Shown piece after piece: positions 23,545 to 36,132 of a DNA stretch of 59,258 nucleotides; position 1 is the first letter of the stretch; each line of letters starts with the position of its first letter. The position numbers and the translations under genes were made by a program. Where the stretch lies: NCBI GenBank assembly GCA_001430745.1, contig KQ482076.1, forward strand, positions 357,801-417,058, read 5' to 3'. This DNA is from Auxenochlorella pyrenoidosa. Lineage: Eukaryota; Chlorophyta; Trebouxiophyceae; Chlorellales; Chlorellaceae. Under the pieces are notes generated by a model. It did no database searches and was not told the origin of the DNA. It worked only from the letters and a program-made list of their open reading frames with translations.

Positions 23545-26500
23545 TCATGCGGAGCTCTGCGGCTGAAGGGTCTGCAGCCTGCCTGCCGGCTTGGCCGCGG
23601 CGGCACCGCTGCCGCTGCCGCCGCCCAGCCCCTCGCCCAGCCCCGCTGCAAACTTGATGGAGCGCGCCGCAAAGCGCTGCAGCAGGCCCCACTGCACGTC
23701 GGCCAGCAGCTCCTGGGCGCCGGGCTTCTCAAACACCGCCTGCAGCCGCGGCGCCGACTCGGACAGCGCTGCCTGCAGCTTGGCCAGGTACTGCTGCACC
23801 TCTGCCGGGCCTGCGGGGCGGTACAAAGCGATGCGGCGGTACCTCAGGGCGCGCACGACATGCGCTGCTCTGGCTGGTGCTTTGCTAGCAGCGGAATGCA
23901 TCACCCGAGGGCATGTACGACAGGCTGGCGCCTCGCAAAGGCCCAGGAGTGTCGTTCGAGTCAAGAAGCAGCTGTCAGAGCGAGCTTGATTCCTTGCGAA
24001 CGCTCCACAATTTGTTCGGCCTGCAGCACCATGCAGCCACTCAGGTCTCAATCCATACCCCCCTCTGCACTCACCAGGCAGGCCAAACAGCCCTGCAGAC
24101 AGCTGCGGCATGGGCACCGCCTGCCCCGCCCTGCTGGTCAGCACCGCCCACAGCAGCTGCGCGCGCTCCGCCGCCAGCGCCTCCTCCGGCTGCCTGGGCG
24201 CCAGCCGCGCCGCCAGCGCCGCGCTGCCGCTGCGCTGCTCTATCTGCTGCCGCACCGTAGCTGTGATGGTGGCGTCGATCAGCCGCACGAGCTCGCCCGC
24301 CAGCGGCTTGCGCACGGGGCGGCCGCCCTCGCTGCACACCCACTCGGCCAGCAGCCAGAGCTGTGCAGGTGACCGGATGGGCGGGGCGGGAGGGGGCCAG
24401 GGCAAGAAGTGAGGAGCAGGAGGGCACCTGGTCGGAGGCCCGCTGAACAAGCCGCGCTTGCGTGCTGTGGCCATCGCTGGTTCAACCACCTGCCATGGCA
24501 GGCTACCATTGCTGACAAGAGCACGGCTGGAGCGCTTGACGCAAGCATTGCTGGGACGCTAGACGTGAGCATGGCTTGGGTACACAACGCGAGCGCTCAA
24601 TGGCTGCAAGAGCAAGCGCAGCGGGGCGGGGGCGGGCGCCGCACCTGCGCCGGGTCATAGTCCTGGCTCTTGCTGCCCTCCTCAAAGAGGTTCTCCAGCC
24701 GGCTCCACCGCATGCGGCCGTTCACCAAGATGAGGTCCTCAAAGGAGGAGCTGCAGCAGCAGGGGGCATGGGGCCCGGGCCCAAGGGCACAGTGAGGCAT
24801 GGGTCGGCACACGATCACGCGCTCGAGGGCATGAGGCTCAGGCACTGAGCCCCCAGCGCAGGCTGCCACCCTGGGCCTTCCGAGCCGCCCAAACACGAGC
24901 CACGGATCCTTTCCTTGGAACCCAATAACCCTCCACGCAGCAGCATCCCCCCCACGCCCCCACCACCACACACACACACACACACAGCCTCCTCACCGCA
25001 GCTCGGGCGCCGGGTCGGTGAGCAGGCGTCGCGCCATGTAGGGGTAGGCCGCCGCGATGAGCTTGTAGTTGGGGTCTGCGGTCAGCGCCTGCGAGAGCAG
25101 GGAGTGCAGGGGCAGCAAGGGCTGGGTGGTTGGGGTCGGCGGCGGGGGCCGGCGCGGAGTGCGCGCTGCACGGACGCTCTTTGTGCGCCCTCCTGCGTGC
25201 AAACGCACACCCACAACGCACACGAAGACGGGCCCTGGCTCGCCGGCAACTGCCAGACACAACACCCCACAGACGTGCGGCCGCGACGTGGGGTGTGCGC
25301 GTGCATGTAGAGAACGGCTGGCGGCGGTGCAGGCGCAGCTCACCAGGCCCTCCAGCACCGTCAGCGACCTCAGGATGAGAGCGTAGTAGGCCGGCACACG
25401 GAAAGGGTACTGGAACAGCACGCCGCCCAGGCCGTCCACGATGGCCCTGCAGGGCACGGCAGTCGGGGCGGTTCAGTGAGGAGAGAGGATGGGCGTGGCA
25501 GGGGACTGCCCCAGCGCAGCGGATGGCGGAGGTGTGCACCAGTCAGCTCGCCCGGGAGCACGCAGCGCGCTGTGTGTTCAGCGCTGCACCAGCTGCACGC
25601 ACAGCGTGCACCAGCGCTGGCGCGCTATGCTGGCGCTGGGGGGCGCGGCGACCCGGCGCAGGTGGGCCAGGCAGGCCCGGGGCTGACCTGAAGTTCAGCT
25701 GGCTGACGCTGTCCTGCAGGACGTCGTCGAAGAAGGCGGCCAGGGCGGGGGCGATGGGCGTGGTGTCCACAGAAGGGTCCATGAACTCAAGCCTGGGCGG
25801 GGGGGGGGGGGGGGGGGGCGCGCAGGGGCCGAATATGACGGTCAGCACTTGAGTGCAGAGGTCGTGGGGCCGGGGCGTCACCACCAATGGCCGAGGCAGC
25901 GTTGGCTTGCAATAGCAGCAGCGGCTGGGGCACCGGCCGCGGCGCACCCGTCCGGCCACGTGTGGGCGGCTGAGCACGAACCGCGACCACCCTGCCCTCC
26001 GACCTCGACCCTGGCCGGCACAGCCTCCTCGCCCTGCCCTTCCGCTCTGGCAGCCCCAGGCCCCCCTGCCCTCCCTCCCTGGGCTGGCCCCCCCGACTGA
26101 CGTGTAGTAGTCGTAGCACATGGCCAGGTAGTCCCGGTTCACCAGATGCACCACATGGGCGATGATGGCGTAGCGCGCTGCAACAGAGGGGGTGGGGGCA
26201 CGTCGGTTGGACTGCCGGCGCGTCGTGTCGACGGCGGGGCACACCGGCCGCCGCAAGGCCTGCCTGCTGCCGCCTCTCGGCTGCGAGGCGAGCGCGCGCG
26301 TGCGCAGAGCGCTGCGCCGCGGAGAGGCCCGCATGGTGCTACGTGCGGGCGCGCGGGCGCTCGATCACGCCCTGAAAGGCGGGCGGGCGCTCAGCCTCAC
26401 CCGACGGCGGCGCCTCGGACATCATGCCAAAGTCGAGGTACACAAGGTCGCCCTGGGTGGTGGCCAGCAGGTTGCCGGGGTGCGGGTCTGCAGAGAGAGA

Positions 26501-29500
26501 GAGGGAGGAGCGGAGAGGGCATGCATGGGCATGCTTGTGTGATCTAGGCCAGCAAGAATACAGAGGCCGGCGAGCAGGGCTGGGGAGGGCAGGGTTGGAG
26601 GGCCAGGGGGAGGTCCAGTACTGCTTGCATGCCTGCCGCTGTCCCTGGGCTTCCCACGCCCTCCACCTCCCGAAGAGTAGGGGGCGCACCTGCGTGGAAG
26701 AAGCCCGCCTCCAGGAGCTGCCGCAGCGTGCACTCAATGCCCACCGTCACGAAATCCACAATGTCCAGGCCCAGCGACGCCATGGCTGCAGGGGCACGGA
26801 GGGCCAGGGGGAGAAGCCGGGCAGGTCAGGCATGGGAGGCGGTGGTGCCGGTGGCGGGTGAGGGCTGGTGAGGGCGAGGGGGGATGCGCAGGGCCAGGTG
26901 CACAGCTTGCAGGAGTGACGCAGCGGCAGGCAGGCAGGCAGGTAGCCAGCGGCTGCCTCCTGTCTACAGAACTAGGCCGTCGGCGCTGCTCAAACCATGG
27001 CGGTCGCACAGCACTTTGCCTCCCGCGCCCTGCTGCCCCAAACCCCGGCGCATCCCGCCCGGGATGCGGCGGCATCGCCCCCGAGCCTTTCGGCGCGCCG
27101 CACGCTGCGCGCCCCCAGCCAGGCTGCCAAGCCCCCGCCAAGGCAGCGCAGCGAAGCCCGGCTCACCCTTCTCGTCGGTCAGCTTCACGCCGTCGATCCA
27201 CTCCATGGTCAGCACCCGCCGGCTGGTGGCGTCCCACTTGATCTTGGGCACCCGCACACGCGGCACGTGGCTGCAGGGGGGGGCGAGGGTTGGGGGGTGT
27301 GGTGTGGTGTGGGGGTGGTGTGGTGTGGGGGTGGGGGTGGGGGGGACGGGGGGGCAGGGGGCCGAGGCCGGAACAGAGCACTGAAAAGTCGACGCGAGAC
27401 ACGTGGCAAGGGCGTCAGCTGGCAGGTGGGCCTGCCGTGGGCGTTTGGACCCCCAGGCGCGCCTGCTGGCTGGCCTGCGCAGCCCTCGGCGGGGGCCTCG
27501 CCGGCGTGCTGCCGCACCTGTACAGCCGCGCAAACTTCTCGGCGCTGCGCCCCTCCTGCACGTAGTCCAGCTCGCCAAACAGCCGGGCAGCAAACTCGTC
27601 CACCAGCGGCACCAGCGGCTGGGAAACCTGCGGGGGTTAATATGGCAGCGCTTGAGTGAAAAGTGGTTTTGATAATTCAATGAGCTTTTAAAGCATCAAT
27701 GAGCTTTTCAAGCGCAGCGGCGGGGAGCAAGGGGGCGGCAGCGAGGCAGAAGGGAAGGAGCAAGGGGCGCAGCAAGGGGGTGCTCGCCTGCGGGATGTTG
27801 TTGTCTACCACTGCCACCAGGCGGCGCAGCAGCACCATGTCAATGGCGATGTTCTCGCCGATGCCGGGCCGCTGCACCTTGACCGCCACCACCTCGCCCG
27901 TGGAGCGCAGCCGGGCCTTGTACACCTGCCCTCAGAGGGGGGGGGGGGTGAGGTTGAGTGCTCATGCAAGCAGACGTAGGACTCCTCGGTGATGGCCCCA
28001 GGTGTGGAACTGTGTCAGTGCCAGCTGGCAGCCAGCCCCTCTTCTACCAGCCAGCACTGCTGCCATGGCTGCGTCAGGCACCGCCGCTACGGCGCCGTGC
28101 TTGCGCGGTCCGGCTTCATCCAACTGTGGAGCGTCCGGGCCCTGCAACGGCCCGCCCGCCGCGCGCATGCGCGCCGCCCCCACCTGGCCCAGGCTGGCCG
28201 CCGCCACCGGCTCGGGGGTGATCTCGCTGAACACCTCGTGCACCGGCCGACCCAGTTCCTCCTGGATGACCTGCAGGTGGGTGGTGGGGTGGGGTGTTCT
28301 TGTTGGCGTGTTGGGGGTTGGTGTTGTTGTTGTGTGTGTGTGTGTTTAAGCGTGTTAAGGGTTGGGTTGTGTTGCATTGGGGTGGGGGTGGGGGGGTGCA
28401 AGGCAGGGCAGAGAGGTAAGCAAGGAAACGTCCAGCGCTCGGCAGCCCAGCTTGGAGGCCGCTTCCACAGAGGGGCCGAGCCCCGGGGCGCGCATGCTGG
28501 GGCGGTGGTGCCGACGGCAGAGGGGGAGAGCATTGGAGGGCTTGCTGCGGGCCCGACGGCTGGCTGCGCAGCTGCACTGGCTGCGCGGCAGCTCCGCCAG
28601 GGCACCGCTGCGAGGGGAGTCACCTCAAAGGCGATGCTGGATGGGAAGGAGGGCAGGCGGTCCTGCAGCTCAGACAGAGCGTCCAGGTACGGCTTGGGCA
28701 GCAGGTCGGGCCGGGCTGCGGGAGGGGAATGGCAGGCCCGGCCGAGGGGGGTGGGGGGCGCGGGTCTCAGCGGGCGGTTGCGGCCATCAGGGTGCAACGG
28801 CGCGAGGGGCAGAGCGCTCGAGCGGCAGCCCTGCTGCTGGCAGCCGGCCATGCCGCCAGTCGCAGCCTGTGCCTGCGCTCTCTGCGCGGTGCGCTCGCGG
28901 CCCAGCCTCTCAGCTTGCACCGCGGCCTCCACCCTCGCCCTGTTTCTCACCAGACAGCGCCTGCCCGGTCTTGACGAAGGAGGGCCCCAGCCCGCTGAGC
29001 ACGGCGCGCAGCTGCTGTGCGCGCTGCGGCGCGTTTGACTCAAAGGAGCCCGAGGCCACGTCGGCCAGCACCCGCGTGATGAAGCCGCCCAGCGCCGCCG
29101 CCACCTGCACCGACCGCGCCGCCAGCTCTGCAGGCGGGCGGCACGGGCGGCAGTCAAATGCGACACGAGCCTCAAGCAGCCTCGAGCATCGGCAGCCTTA
29201 CGAACGCTTGCATGAGCAAAGGGCAGCAGGGGTGTCATTGTGAGGAGAAGTGCAGGTGGAAGCGGCACCGAGGGGGGGCCTTGGGTGGTGACACACCTGT
29301 GGGCCGGCTGCCGAGGGCCTCAGCCAGACGCTCCGGGTCGTATCGCACCCCCATGTCTGCCAGCAGCTGCGGCAGCTCCGGCGTCAGGGTGCTGAGCTCC
29401 ATTGCATCCACCCTGCCAGGGTAAGCGGGCAAGTGGCTGTTGGTAAGGGCAGGGTGAGCGCACGACAGCTGGTGCCACAGCAGCTGCCGCCGCCACTGCC

Positions 29501-29795
29501 ACTGCCACTGGCTTGCGGCGGCGGGCGCCGCCGGCAGGCCAGCCAGCCGTGACGCTCGTGGCGCAAAAATTCAGCTCCAGACCATCGCTGTAGCATCTCG
29601 AGCGCACCATGTCTTCTGCCCGACTTCAGTAAAGAACCAGGAGTCGGAGTCTCCGTCGCCCACTTCCACTGAGGCGCTTGCGACCTTGGGAGCCGCAACA
29701 GCAATCCGAGAGTGTTTTTTGGGGACCGGCTGAGCAGCTGCTCGCGCCCGACCAGGCCACGCTGCCTGCCACCGCGCACTGGCAGCGGCGCGCAT
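23545..29795 (-). CDS. Plastid ABC1/UbiB-family atypical kinase (ABC1K, plastoglobule type)
   Basis: Exon 1 (29608-29795) encodes a basic, Ala/Arg-rich chloroplast transit peptide. It joins the next exon in phase (QKTW|VDAMELSTL). ABC1K blocks follow in order: GPSFVKTGQALS (KxGQ motif), PDLLPKPYLDALSELQD, AAASLGQV (A-rich loop), VAVKVQRPG (Lys), FGELDYVQEGRSAEKF (ExD region), VLTMEWIDGVKLTD, FFHADPHPGNLL (catalytic Asp/Asn), LDFGMM (DFG), HLVNRDY, FQYPFRVPAYYALILRSLTVLEG, and a C-terminal helical part ending PQSSA. All hallmark residues are intact, so an active kinase-like ATPase is expected. In plants these proteins sit on plastoglobules and control prenylquinone, tocopherol and carotenoid metabolism. 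Which of ABC1K1-K8 it matches I cannot decide by eye; ABC1K1 (PGR6) and relatives are closest. Confidence 0.93.
25799..25818. repeat. Poly-G tract (poly-C polypyrimidine tract of an ABC1K intron)
   Basis: The run of 20 G on the plus strand is 20 C in the ABC1K transcript, placed a few bases upstream of the acceptor of the exon encoding LEFMDPSVDTTP. Confidence 0.95.
27285..27365. repeat. GTGGTGTGG-type simple repeat in an ABC1K intron
   Basis: Repeated GGTGTGG/GGGGGTGG units lie next to the exon encoding SHVPRVRVPKIKW. It is intronic. A similar (GTT/GT)n-rich stretch lies in another intron of the same gene near 28275-28395, and a (CA)n run near 24965-24987. Confidence 0.7.
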
Positions 29796-30828
29796 CGCAC
29801 TGCTGATCTTGATGGATATGCGACAGGTCGATAGATCTAGGGACACGCCAGTGGACCGCGCAAACCGATGTGGTGGGCACCGATTAGCGCTGCTACCGCC
29901 TCAGCGCGCTCCCTCCCACAGTGGGGCCCCCACCCGTTCTTGGAGTGCACTCCCCTGCCCTTTAAGTGCGCTGTAGTTCTGCCATGTCAGCTTATTTTGG
30001 TATTTTTACGTCTGCTCTCGAGCCCGCAGTGTGTCCTTTGTCATTGACCACATCCCTCTTGCGCCGGGTGGGCCTGGCCCCTGACGCACCCTGGGAGGGA
30101 AGCATTGCATAGTTGCCCTGGCAGTAACCTTGATTGAAAACCGGAGTCGAATTCTGTATAAACAGACGCTCTCCATCCCCATGCAAACTTGCAGAGTCTG
30201 GGAATGGCTCAGTACACTGTGCAGACGGCAAGCCTGCCGACTTAAAAGGCCGCCATCATGACCGCCACGCCACATGCTGGCAGCACCTATCAAGGTGAAG
30301 GCACCCTCGCTGTTGATCAGTTCAGGATGAAAGCTGAGCTCCTGTGCAGCCTTCAATGCCGGCCACGTCATTCTTTAACAGCATTTCTTCTGGCGGCTGA
30401 TAGCCATGGGAATTTGGAGGAGGCCACGTGTAGATATTCAGCATGCTTCTGGCAGGCCGGTCAAAACATATCTTGATTGATTTGAAAAAGTTTTTATACC
30501 AAAGGGCCAGGAGACAGGCCAGGAGCCTTCAGCCTGCCTGTAGCAGCGCCAGCGTGCACGGCATGACTGGCAGTTGCGCTTTGCAAGGGCATCTCAGCGC
30601 TTCATGCGAGCATATAACACATCTACTCTACGATAGACTTTGTGGGTCGCCAGCAGAGTCGGCTTGCAGCGCGGGAGCGGCCTGCACATAGGGAGGCCTG
30701 CGGCGTGCACCGTGGGCTCTCCCGCGCCTTCAACCGCGATCGGAGAGCTGTCTGAAGGATTTGGCATCTTAGTCAGGACAGCGGGTCCCTGAACAGCTGA
30801 CGCCAGCCCCAACCACCTCTGAGACACC
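29796..30828. promoter_or_regulatory. Divergent intergenic region (ABC1K / hydrolase B)
   Basis: About 1 kb separates the minus-strand ABC1K start from the plus-strand hydrolase B start. It contains more A/T than its surroundings, for example 29980-30010 and 30475-30500. It should hold both promoters. I see no conserved coding frame and no clear named element. Confidence 0.5.
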
Positions 30829-33800
30829 ATGCCGGTGCGTGTTTGCCGGTCAAGAATGCGTGTATCGGAGCCAGAAGGCGCTTACTGCTCCATTAGGGGT
30901 ATTCGCGCGCTGCCGTGAGGCCCTGGTCGCACAGGGTGTGCCTGGTACGCAGCTGCCGCCAGCCAACCAGCTGGCTTCGCGCTGCCCCTTGTCTTGCAGC
31001 CCGGCGGCAGGAGCAGACAACATGAAGGCCTGGGCCTGCTACTCGCGGCTGCAGTCATGCTGGCTGCTTTTGGCGCGGCATCAGCACTGCTGAAGGATTA
31101 CGGTGCGGAGCAGCGGTGGCCTCTTCACAGGCCCCAAGGGTGCCGTGGTATGGCAGCTTTCCCCATGGATACCGCAGAAAGCTGCCAGCACCTTCACATG
31201 CCCCTGCCCGCCAACCCTGCAGAGAAGGAGTTCAACTGGGACCTGTGGTATGGGGACCTGAACCCTATCTCTAACCACAAGTACAACCACGACTATTGGT
31301 TCCAGGTGGGTTGTTTGCGGTGTGGGGGCGGGGTGGGGTGGGGGGAGGTGCTTGTAGGGATGTCTGCGCATCCTGAATCAGGCAGCTCTGCTTGGAGTCG
31401 CGCAAGCTGCACCCTGAGATGTTCTGCGTGCCCCGCGCCTCTGCCTGTGCCCGCAGGTTCCCGACAAGCCACGAGGCGCTGTGCTCTTTGCGCACGGCTG
31501 CGTGCACAGCGGGTGCGCTGGGCCTGCGCATGGCAACATGGGATGCCAGGCTGGGAGGCACGGCTGTACCACACGGCGGTTGGCATACTTCTCTACCTGT
31601 GGCCGTTCGACGCCCAGTGCCCAGTGCAACTCGCCCTCTGTGCAAAACAGGAGAACTTTGTGAGGAAGTGCAGCAGGAAGTATGGCGCACTCTCATCTGC
31701 TCATGCTGCAGCACCTTTGGCCCATTCATTTTGCAGGTACAACTACTGGCCGCAGAGCGAGGCCTGCCCCGAGTGCCGCGGCCTGCCTGAGGAGATGAGC
31801 CACACCCTGCAGGCGCTGCGCCGAGGATACGCAGGTGATTGGCCACACCCATGCGCGGCTCCATGGCAGGGCATGCGTTGCAGAGGGCAAAACGGCCTCT
31901 GCGTGCTTGGGGCCATGGTGTATGCTGCCTGGCCAGAATGTTCTGCCCTGGGGAGTGCCCCCCGGCCTCCTGCCATGCCGCTCAGCAGGCAGGCCCGACC
32001 TGGTGCTCCCCTTCCCCACGTCTTCTCACTGCGAGGGCAGTCATCGCCATCTCGTCCATGGACCGCAAAACTGGGTGCTTCTCCTTCTGGGACGACTGCT
32101 TCAACGTGGCAGACATTGTGCAGGAGTGGCGCGACGAGTGGGGGTAAGCACAGACGAGTGGGGGTACAGCAGGGTGGATGCAAGCACGCCAGGCCTGTGC
32201 AGCCCCCGGGATGCAGCAGGGACCAGGTCCAGGTGCGTACATGATGCATGAAGTGAAACAAAGACAGCGGTTGATCGCTGCCTCCCAGTCCTTTGAGGCA
32301 CCCAAACCCTGCTCCATGCCCTGGCGCAGGCTGGACCACCTGCCCCTGTACGGCTTTGGCGTCTCTGCCGGCGGCGCCTTCCTGCTGAAGCTGCCTCGCT
32401 ACATGAAGGCGAGCAGGGCTGTGAGGCGGACTGCCTGTTAACAGCTCAGCAAAGCCTGGTAACCTGGTGCTTGTGCGCAGGTCTGCCATGCTTGCGCCAG
32501 CGCGAGCATCTCTGTGGGGATGAGCCGCGCAACGATGCTCAGCGCCCTGGCTCGCCTGCTGGCCTTCCTTACAGCTGGACGGCGTTGTGTCAGAGGCCCT
32601 GGGCATTGACCCCGCCTCTGGCGGCTACCGCGATGTGCCTGGCCGTGAGTTGGCAGAGCCGGGGTGCCGGCTGCTGCTGCCCCAGTGTTTAGCTACCTGG
32701 CGCTCGTGGCTGAGAACTCCTTTACGTATGCCTATGGCACCTCCGTACAGGCCATTGCTCGGCTCAGGCTCCCGTTTCCTCACTGGCACCTCCCCCGCCC
32801 TGCAGAGTACCCGCCCGCCATGTTCTTCAGCATGCAGCGCGACGACAGGCAGCGCGAGCTGATCCTGCGGAACCAGGAGATCATCCAGAACGAGAAGCAC
32901 GCGCCTGCCGAGATCATCAAGGTGTGCGCCAGAGGGGCCGAGGGTTGCGGGGTGCAGGGCAGGGCAGGGTGGAAAGGACCGAATTGCGCTCGTCAGGAGT
33001 GGCCAATTGCTCTCGGCAAGGGGTTGGAGTGGCCCCAGAGCTCCCGGCCCCAGGTGCGGGACCCAGGGGGCGAGCACCGCGCCTGCCATGTGCCCGCAGG
33101 TCTTCCCCCGCAAGGTGTACCCGACTTACTTCTCCGACCGCGACCCATGGTACATTGATGAGGGTGAGTTGGGTGGCCCGTTCTGGCCCTCCCCCGCCTG
33201 TGCTTTGCCGGGCTTCTGGCGCTGGCCCTGCCCAGGGGCCGTGGTACGTCCCGTTCGCCCACCTGTGCCCCAACAGCATGCTGCTTGCCCCGCTGCTGCG
33301 TGGGGCTGCGCTGCCGAGCTCATGCCCACCTCGTGCAAGAGGAGGGTGTAGGCACCGCAGGCTGATGTTGCTAGCCCCACCGTCCTGTTACCCTCACTCC
33401 GTGCAGCGCTCAGCCGTAAGCTCTGGACCGGCCTGTTCAACATCTCGATGATTGACGAGGAGGGCAACGTCATAGAGGACCCTCGGTGGGTGTGCCACAG
33501 CCCCACAGCGCAGCGCCCCTGCTTTGAAGAGCTTGCCGGTCAGGCGATGCCCGCCAAGACAAGGCGTGTGTGATCCAGTGTGCGACCCGGCCGTCCTGCA
33601 CGTCCGCACTCGACTGCCCACGTGGATCGCAGCCCCTTGCCCTTGTGATGATGCATCCACTGCGCGCCTCTGCTCCCCTGCAGCTACACCCCGCGCCCAT
33701 GGCTCAAGGAGCTGCAGGCCGCTGTGCCGGCGCTGCGGGGCGGGAAGACAGAGGAGGGGGAGGAGGGCACCCCCGTGCCGGTGTGGCCGGAGACCTCGCC

Positions 33801-35608
33801 CGATGTGCTCCTGCCCGGGGTGAGCTCAGCGTGGGGGGGGGGGGGCTCGATCGTGCTCGTGCTCGCCGCGCCTTGTCGCTGCCGCTGCATCAGCCACAAC
33901 GGCTGTGGGCGGCTTTGAGTTGTTGCTGCAGGTTTCTGAGTCCGTTATGTCGGGCTGCCTGGATGCAGCCCCTCGTCACCGCTTCCTCCCTGCGCTTTGT
34001 GCTCGCCTGCTGAAGGTCTGGTCGCTCATGAACCTGGCATACGCCGCCCACGAGATTGTCTCCGACTACGTCACCGTGGCGCTGCTGTGGTTTGAGAGCG
34101 GGTGCGCGGGTGGCGGCAGGGGCCGTCGTGCTCGGCCTGCTTTGGTCACCAGCTGGCTGTCCTCGCGTGTCGGCAGCGCTGTGCAGCGTGCAGCTGCCTC
34201 CACATGTCACAGCCGCTGACCCTACGCCGCGCCCCTGGTCCCCTGATGTATGCCCCCTGTTGTGCATGGAACAGGGAGAAGGAGAATGTCAGCGACCTCA
34301 TGGAATGGTAAGTCGGGTGCAGGCTGCCCGATTCAACCAACGGCAGCACTAAGGGCTGCCTGCGCTGCACCCGCTCCTCCCCAACCCAACCACTCGCCTG
34401 ACCCAGCAAGTCGGCTGCCATCTGCCTTCCTTTACTCTCCCCAAACCCTCCTGGGTGGATGCCTGCAGGTACACTTACGGCCTGCCTCCGCCGCCCTCGC
34501 CGCCGCCGCCGTCCCCTTCCCCTCCCCTGCGCCCGCCCCCTCCCCGCCCGCCGGCGCCCAAGCCCCCGTCCCCGGCCCCTCCCGTCATTGTGGCGCCACA
34601 GCCTGCCCCTGCCCCCGCCGAGTGAGCTGGGCTGGTGGTGGGCATCTTCTAGTCCTTGTCCTCTCGCGTATCATCCCGCCAGCTGCGCTGGGGTCCTCCG
34701 TGCTGCACTTTGACCTCTTTACTGCTGCCCCGCCCCTGCAGCCCCAATGTAGCCCTCAACACTGATGGCGGCGTTGTCGAAACCCCGCCCACAAGCAGCG
34801 AGAGCAGCACCGTCAGCGGCAGCGGTGACGGCGGCAGCGGTGACACCAGCAGCGGCGGCGGCATGAGCAGCAGCACCATCGCCATCATTGGTGAGCATTG
34901 CCAGCTGCCTGGACTCGGTGGTGCCAGTTTTCAGACTGGCATACTCGGTTTGTTTGGCCACTCTCACTCTCTCTTGGATCTTGTGTCGATTCTCCTGCCA
35001 CAACGACTGCAAGCAACTGCACAGCGGCTCCAACTCACTGGCCTGCCTGCCTGCCTGCAGCTGGCGCCACTGGGGGCGCCGTGGCTGTTGTCCTCATCGC
35101 CCTTGTTGGGTGGTGCTGCGTGCGCCGCCGGCGCGCCGCCCGGGAGGCCGGCGCTGGCGGGCCGCCCGCCACCATGCAGGCCATGCACGTGGCGCCCTCT
35201 GGACTGGCAGGTGCGCCGTTGGGCCGGGGCAGCCTGACAGGAAGCCTCGCAACAGTTGCGGCACCCACGCACATTTGCAATCCGTGCTGGCCACATGGCG
35301 GCGGCTCGCCCGCGGCATGCGCCCCTCCCAGGCAACCAGCACAGCATTCTGTCTCTGCCCCGCCAGCCACGCGTGTGTCTCTCCGTAAACGGCAACGCAG
35401 CACAATCTCACCCCATGCTACCCGCATCGCGGCGTCCCCCCTTCCCTGCCCTGCAGGCGTCCAGGCGCACGTGTCCATCGTGCCGGGCGTGAAGGAGCGT
35501 TTCGACCTGACAGAGGTGGTGGAGCAGACGGGAAGCCCCTACAGCGCGCGCCGCCGCAACCGCACCGTGTTCCAGTCTGACAGCCCTCACAAGGCCGACG
35601 CCTTCTGA
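30829..35608 (+). CDS. Membrane-anchored alpha/beta-hydrolase with a Pro-rich stalk, paralogue B
   Basis: The best start is a micro-exon ATGCCG (30829-30834), spliced in frame to 31000. It gives a signal peptide (LGLLLAAAVMLAAFGAASA). The hydrolase ectodomain follows: NHDYWFQVPDKPRGAVLFAHG, CPECRGLPEEM, RRGYAVIAISSMD, the elbow GVSAGG (32330-32408), YPPAMFFSMQRDD, YFSDRDPWYIDE, and AYAAHE with a likely catalytic His. Exon 34469-34621 is a PPPPSP-rich, extensin- or pherophorin-like stalk, and exon 34742-34890 is Ser/Gly/Thr-rich. Exon 35061-35210 encodes one transmembrane helix (AVAVVLIALVGWCC) followed by RRRR. Exon 35457-35608 is the cytosolic tail ending KADAF. The topology is type I, with the enzyme outside the cell or in a lumen. 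The substrate is unknown. The intron after YMK uses a GC donor at 32409. Whether 32680-32810 is exon or intron is uncertain. Confidence 0.87.
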
Positions 35609-36132
35609 GCGGGCGCCCTTGACATGGCTGGACACACAGCGCAGCGGCCCCTGAGTTGTAGCACAGGGCCAGACTGCGGAGCTTCTTCTTCTTGCCGTGC
35701 CGGCCGGCTGGGATGCAGGCGCCACGCGTTGCGCCCGGGTGCGGCACGCTGCTGCACTGCTGACTGTTGCTTTGCCCTCGTGGCTCTATTGTCCTGACTC
35801 TTCAGTGCCCGTTGTAGCAGCTGACAGGCTGTTTGCTCCCTCAATCCTCTCCCCGGTGCTCCATCTGTTCCACACCATCCCTGCATGTCCTTCTTCGTAG
35901 CTCCTTGATCTGTTTTTTTCAGGGCTGTGCTTGGGCATGCACTCTGCAGTCTGGACTGACTGGACAAACAGTGAACAAATGCATACATGACGCAACAGAA
36001 TTGTAGCTTGAAGCAATCGTTCCAGTCGTTGGCAGCGTTCTGCTGCCTGACCTGGCATCACTTCGTATTGGCGCCAGCTGTAAGCTTTGCTTTCTGCCCG
36101 GCTGGCTGCCGTGCTTAGCTGCATCAGCAAGG
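35609..36132. other. Convergent 3' intergenic region
   Basis: About 0.5 kb lies between the stops of the plus-strand hydrolase B gene and the minus-strand hemerythrin-like gene. It is T-rich at 35870-35925, as expected for 3' untranslated regions. No gene is seen. Confidence 0.5.
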
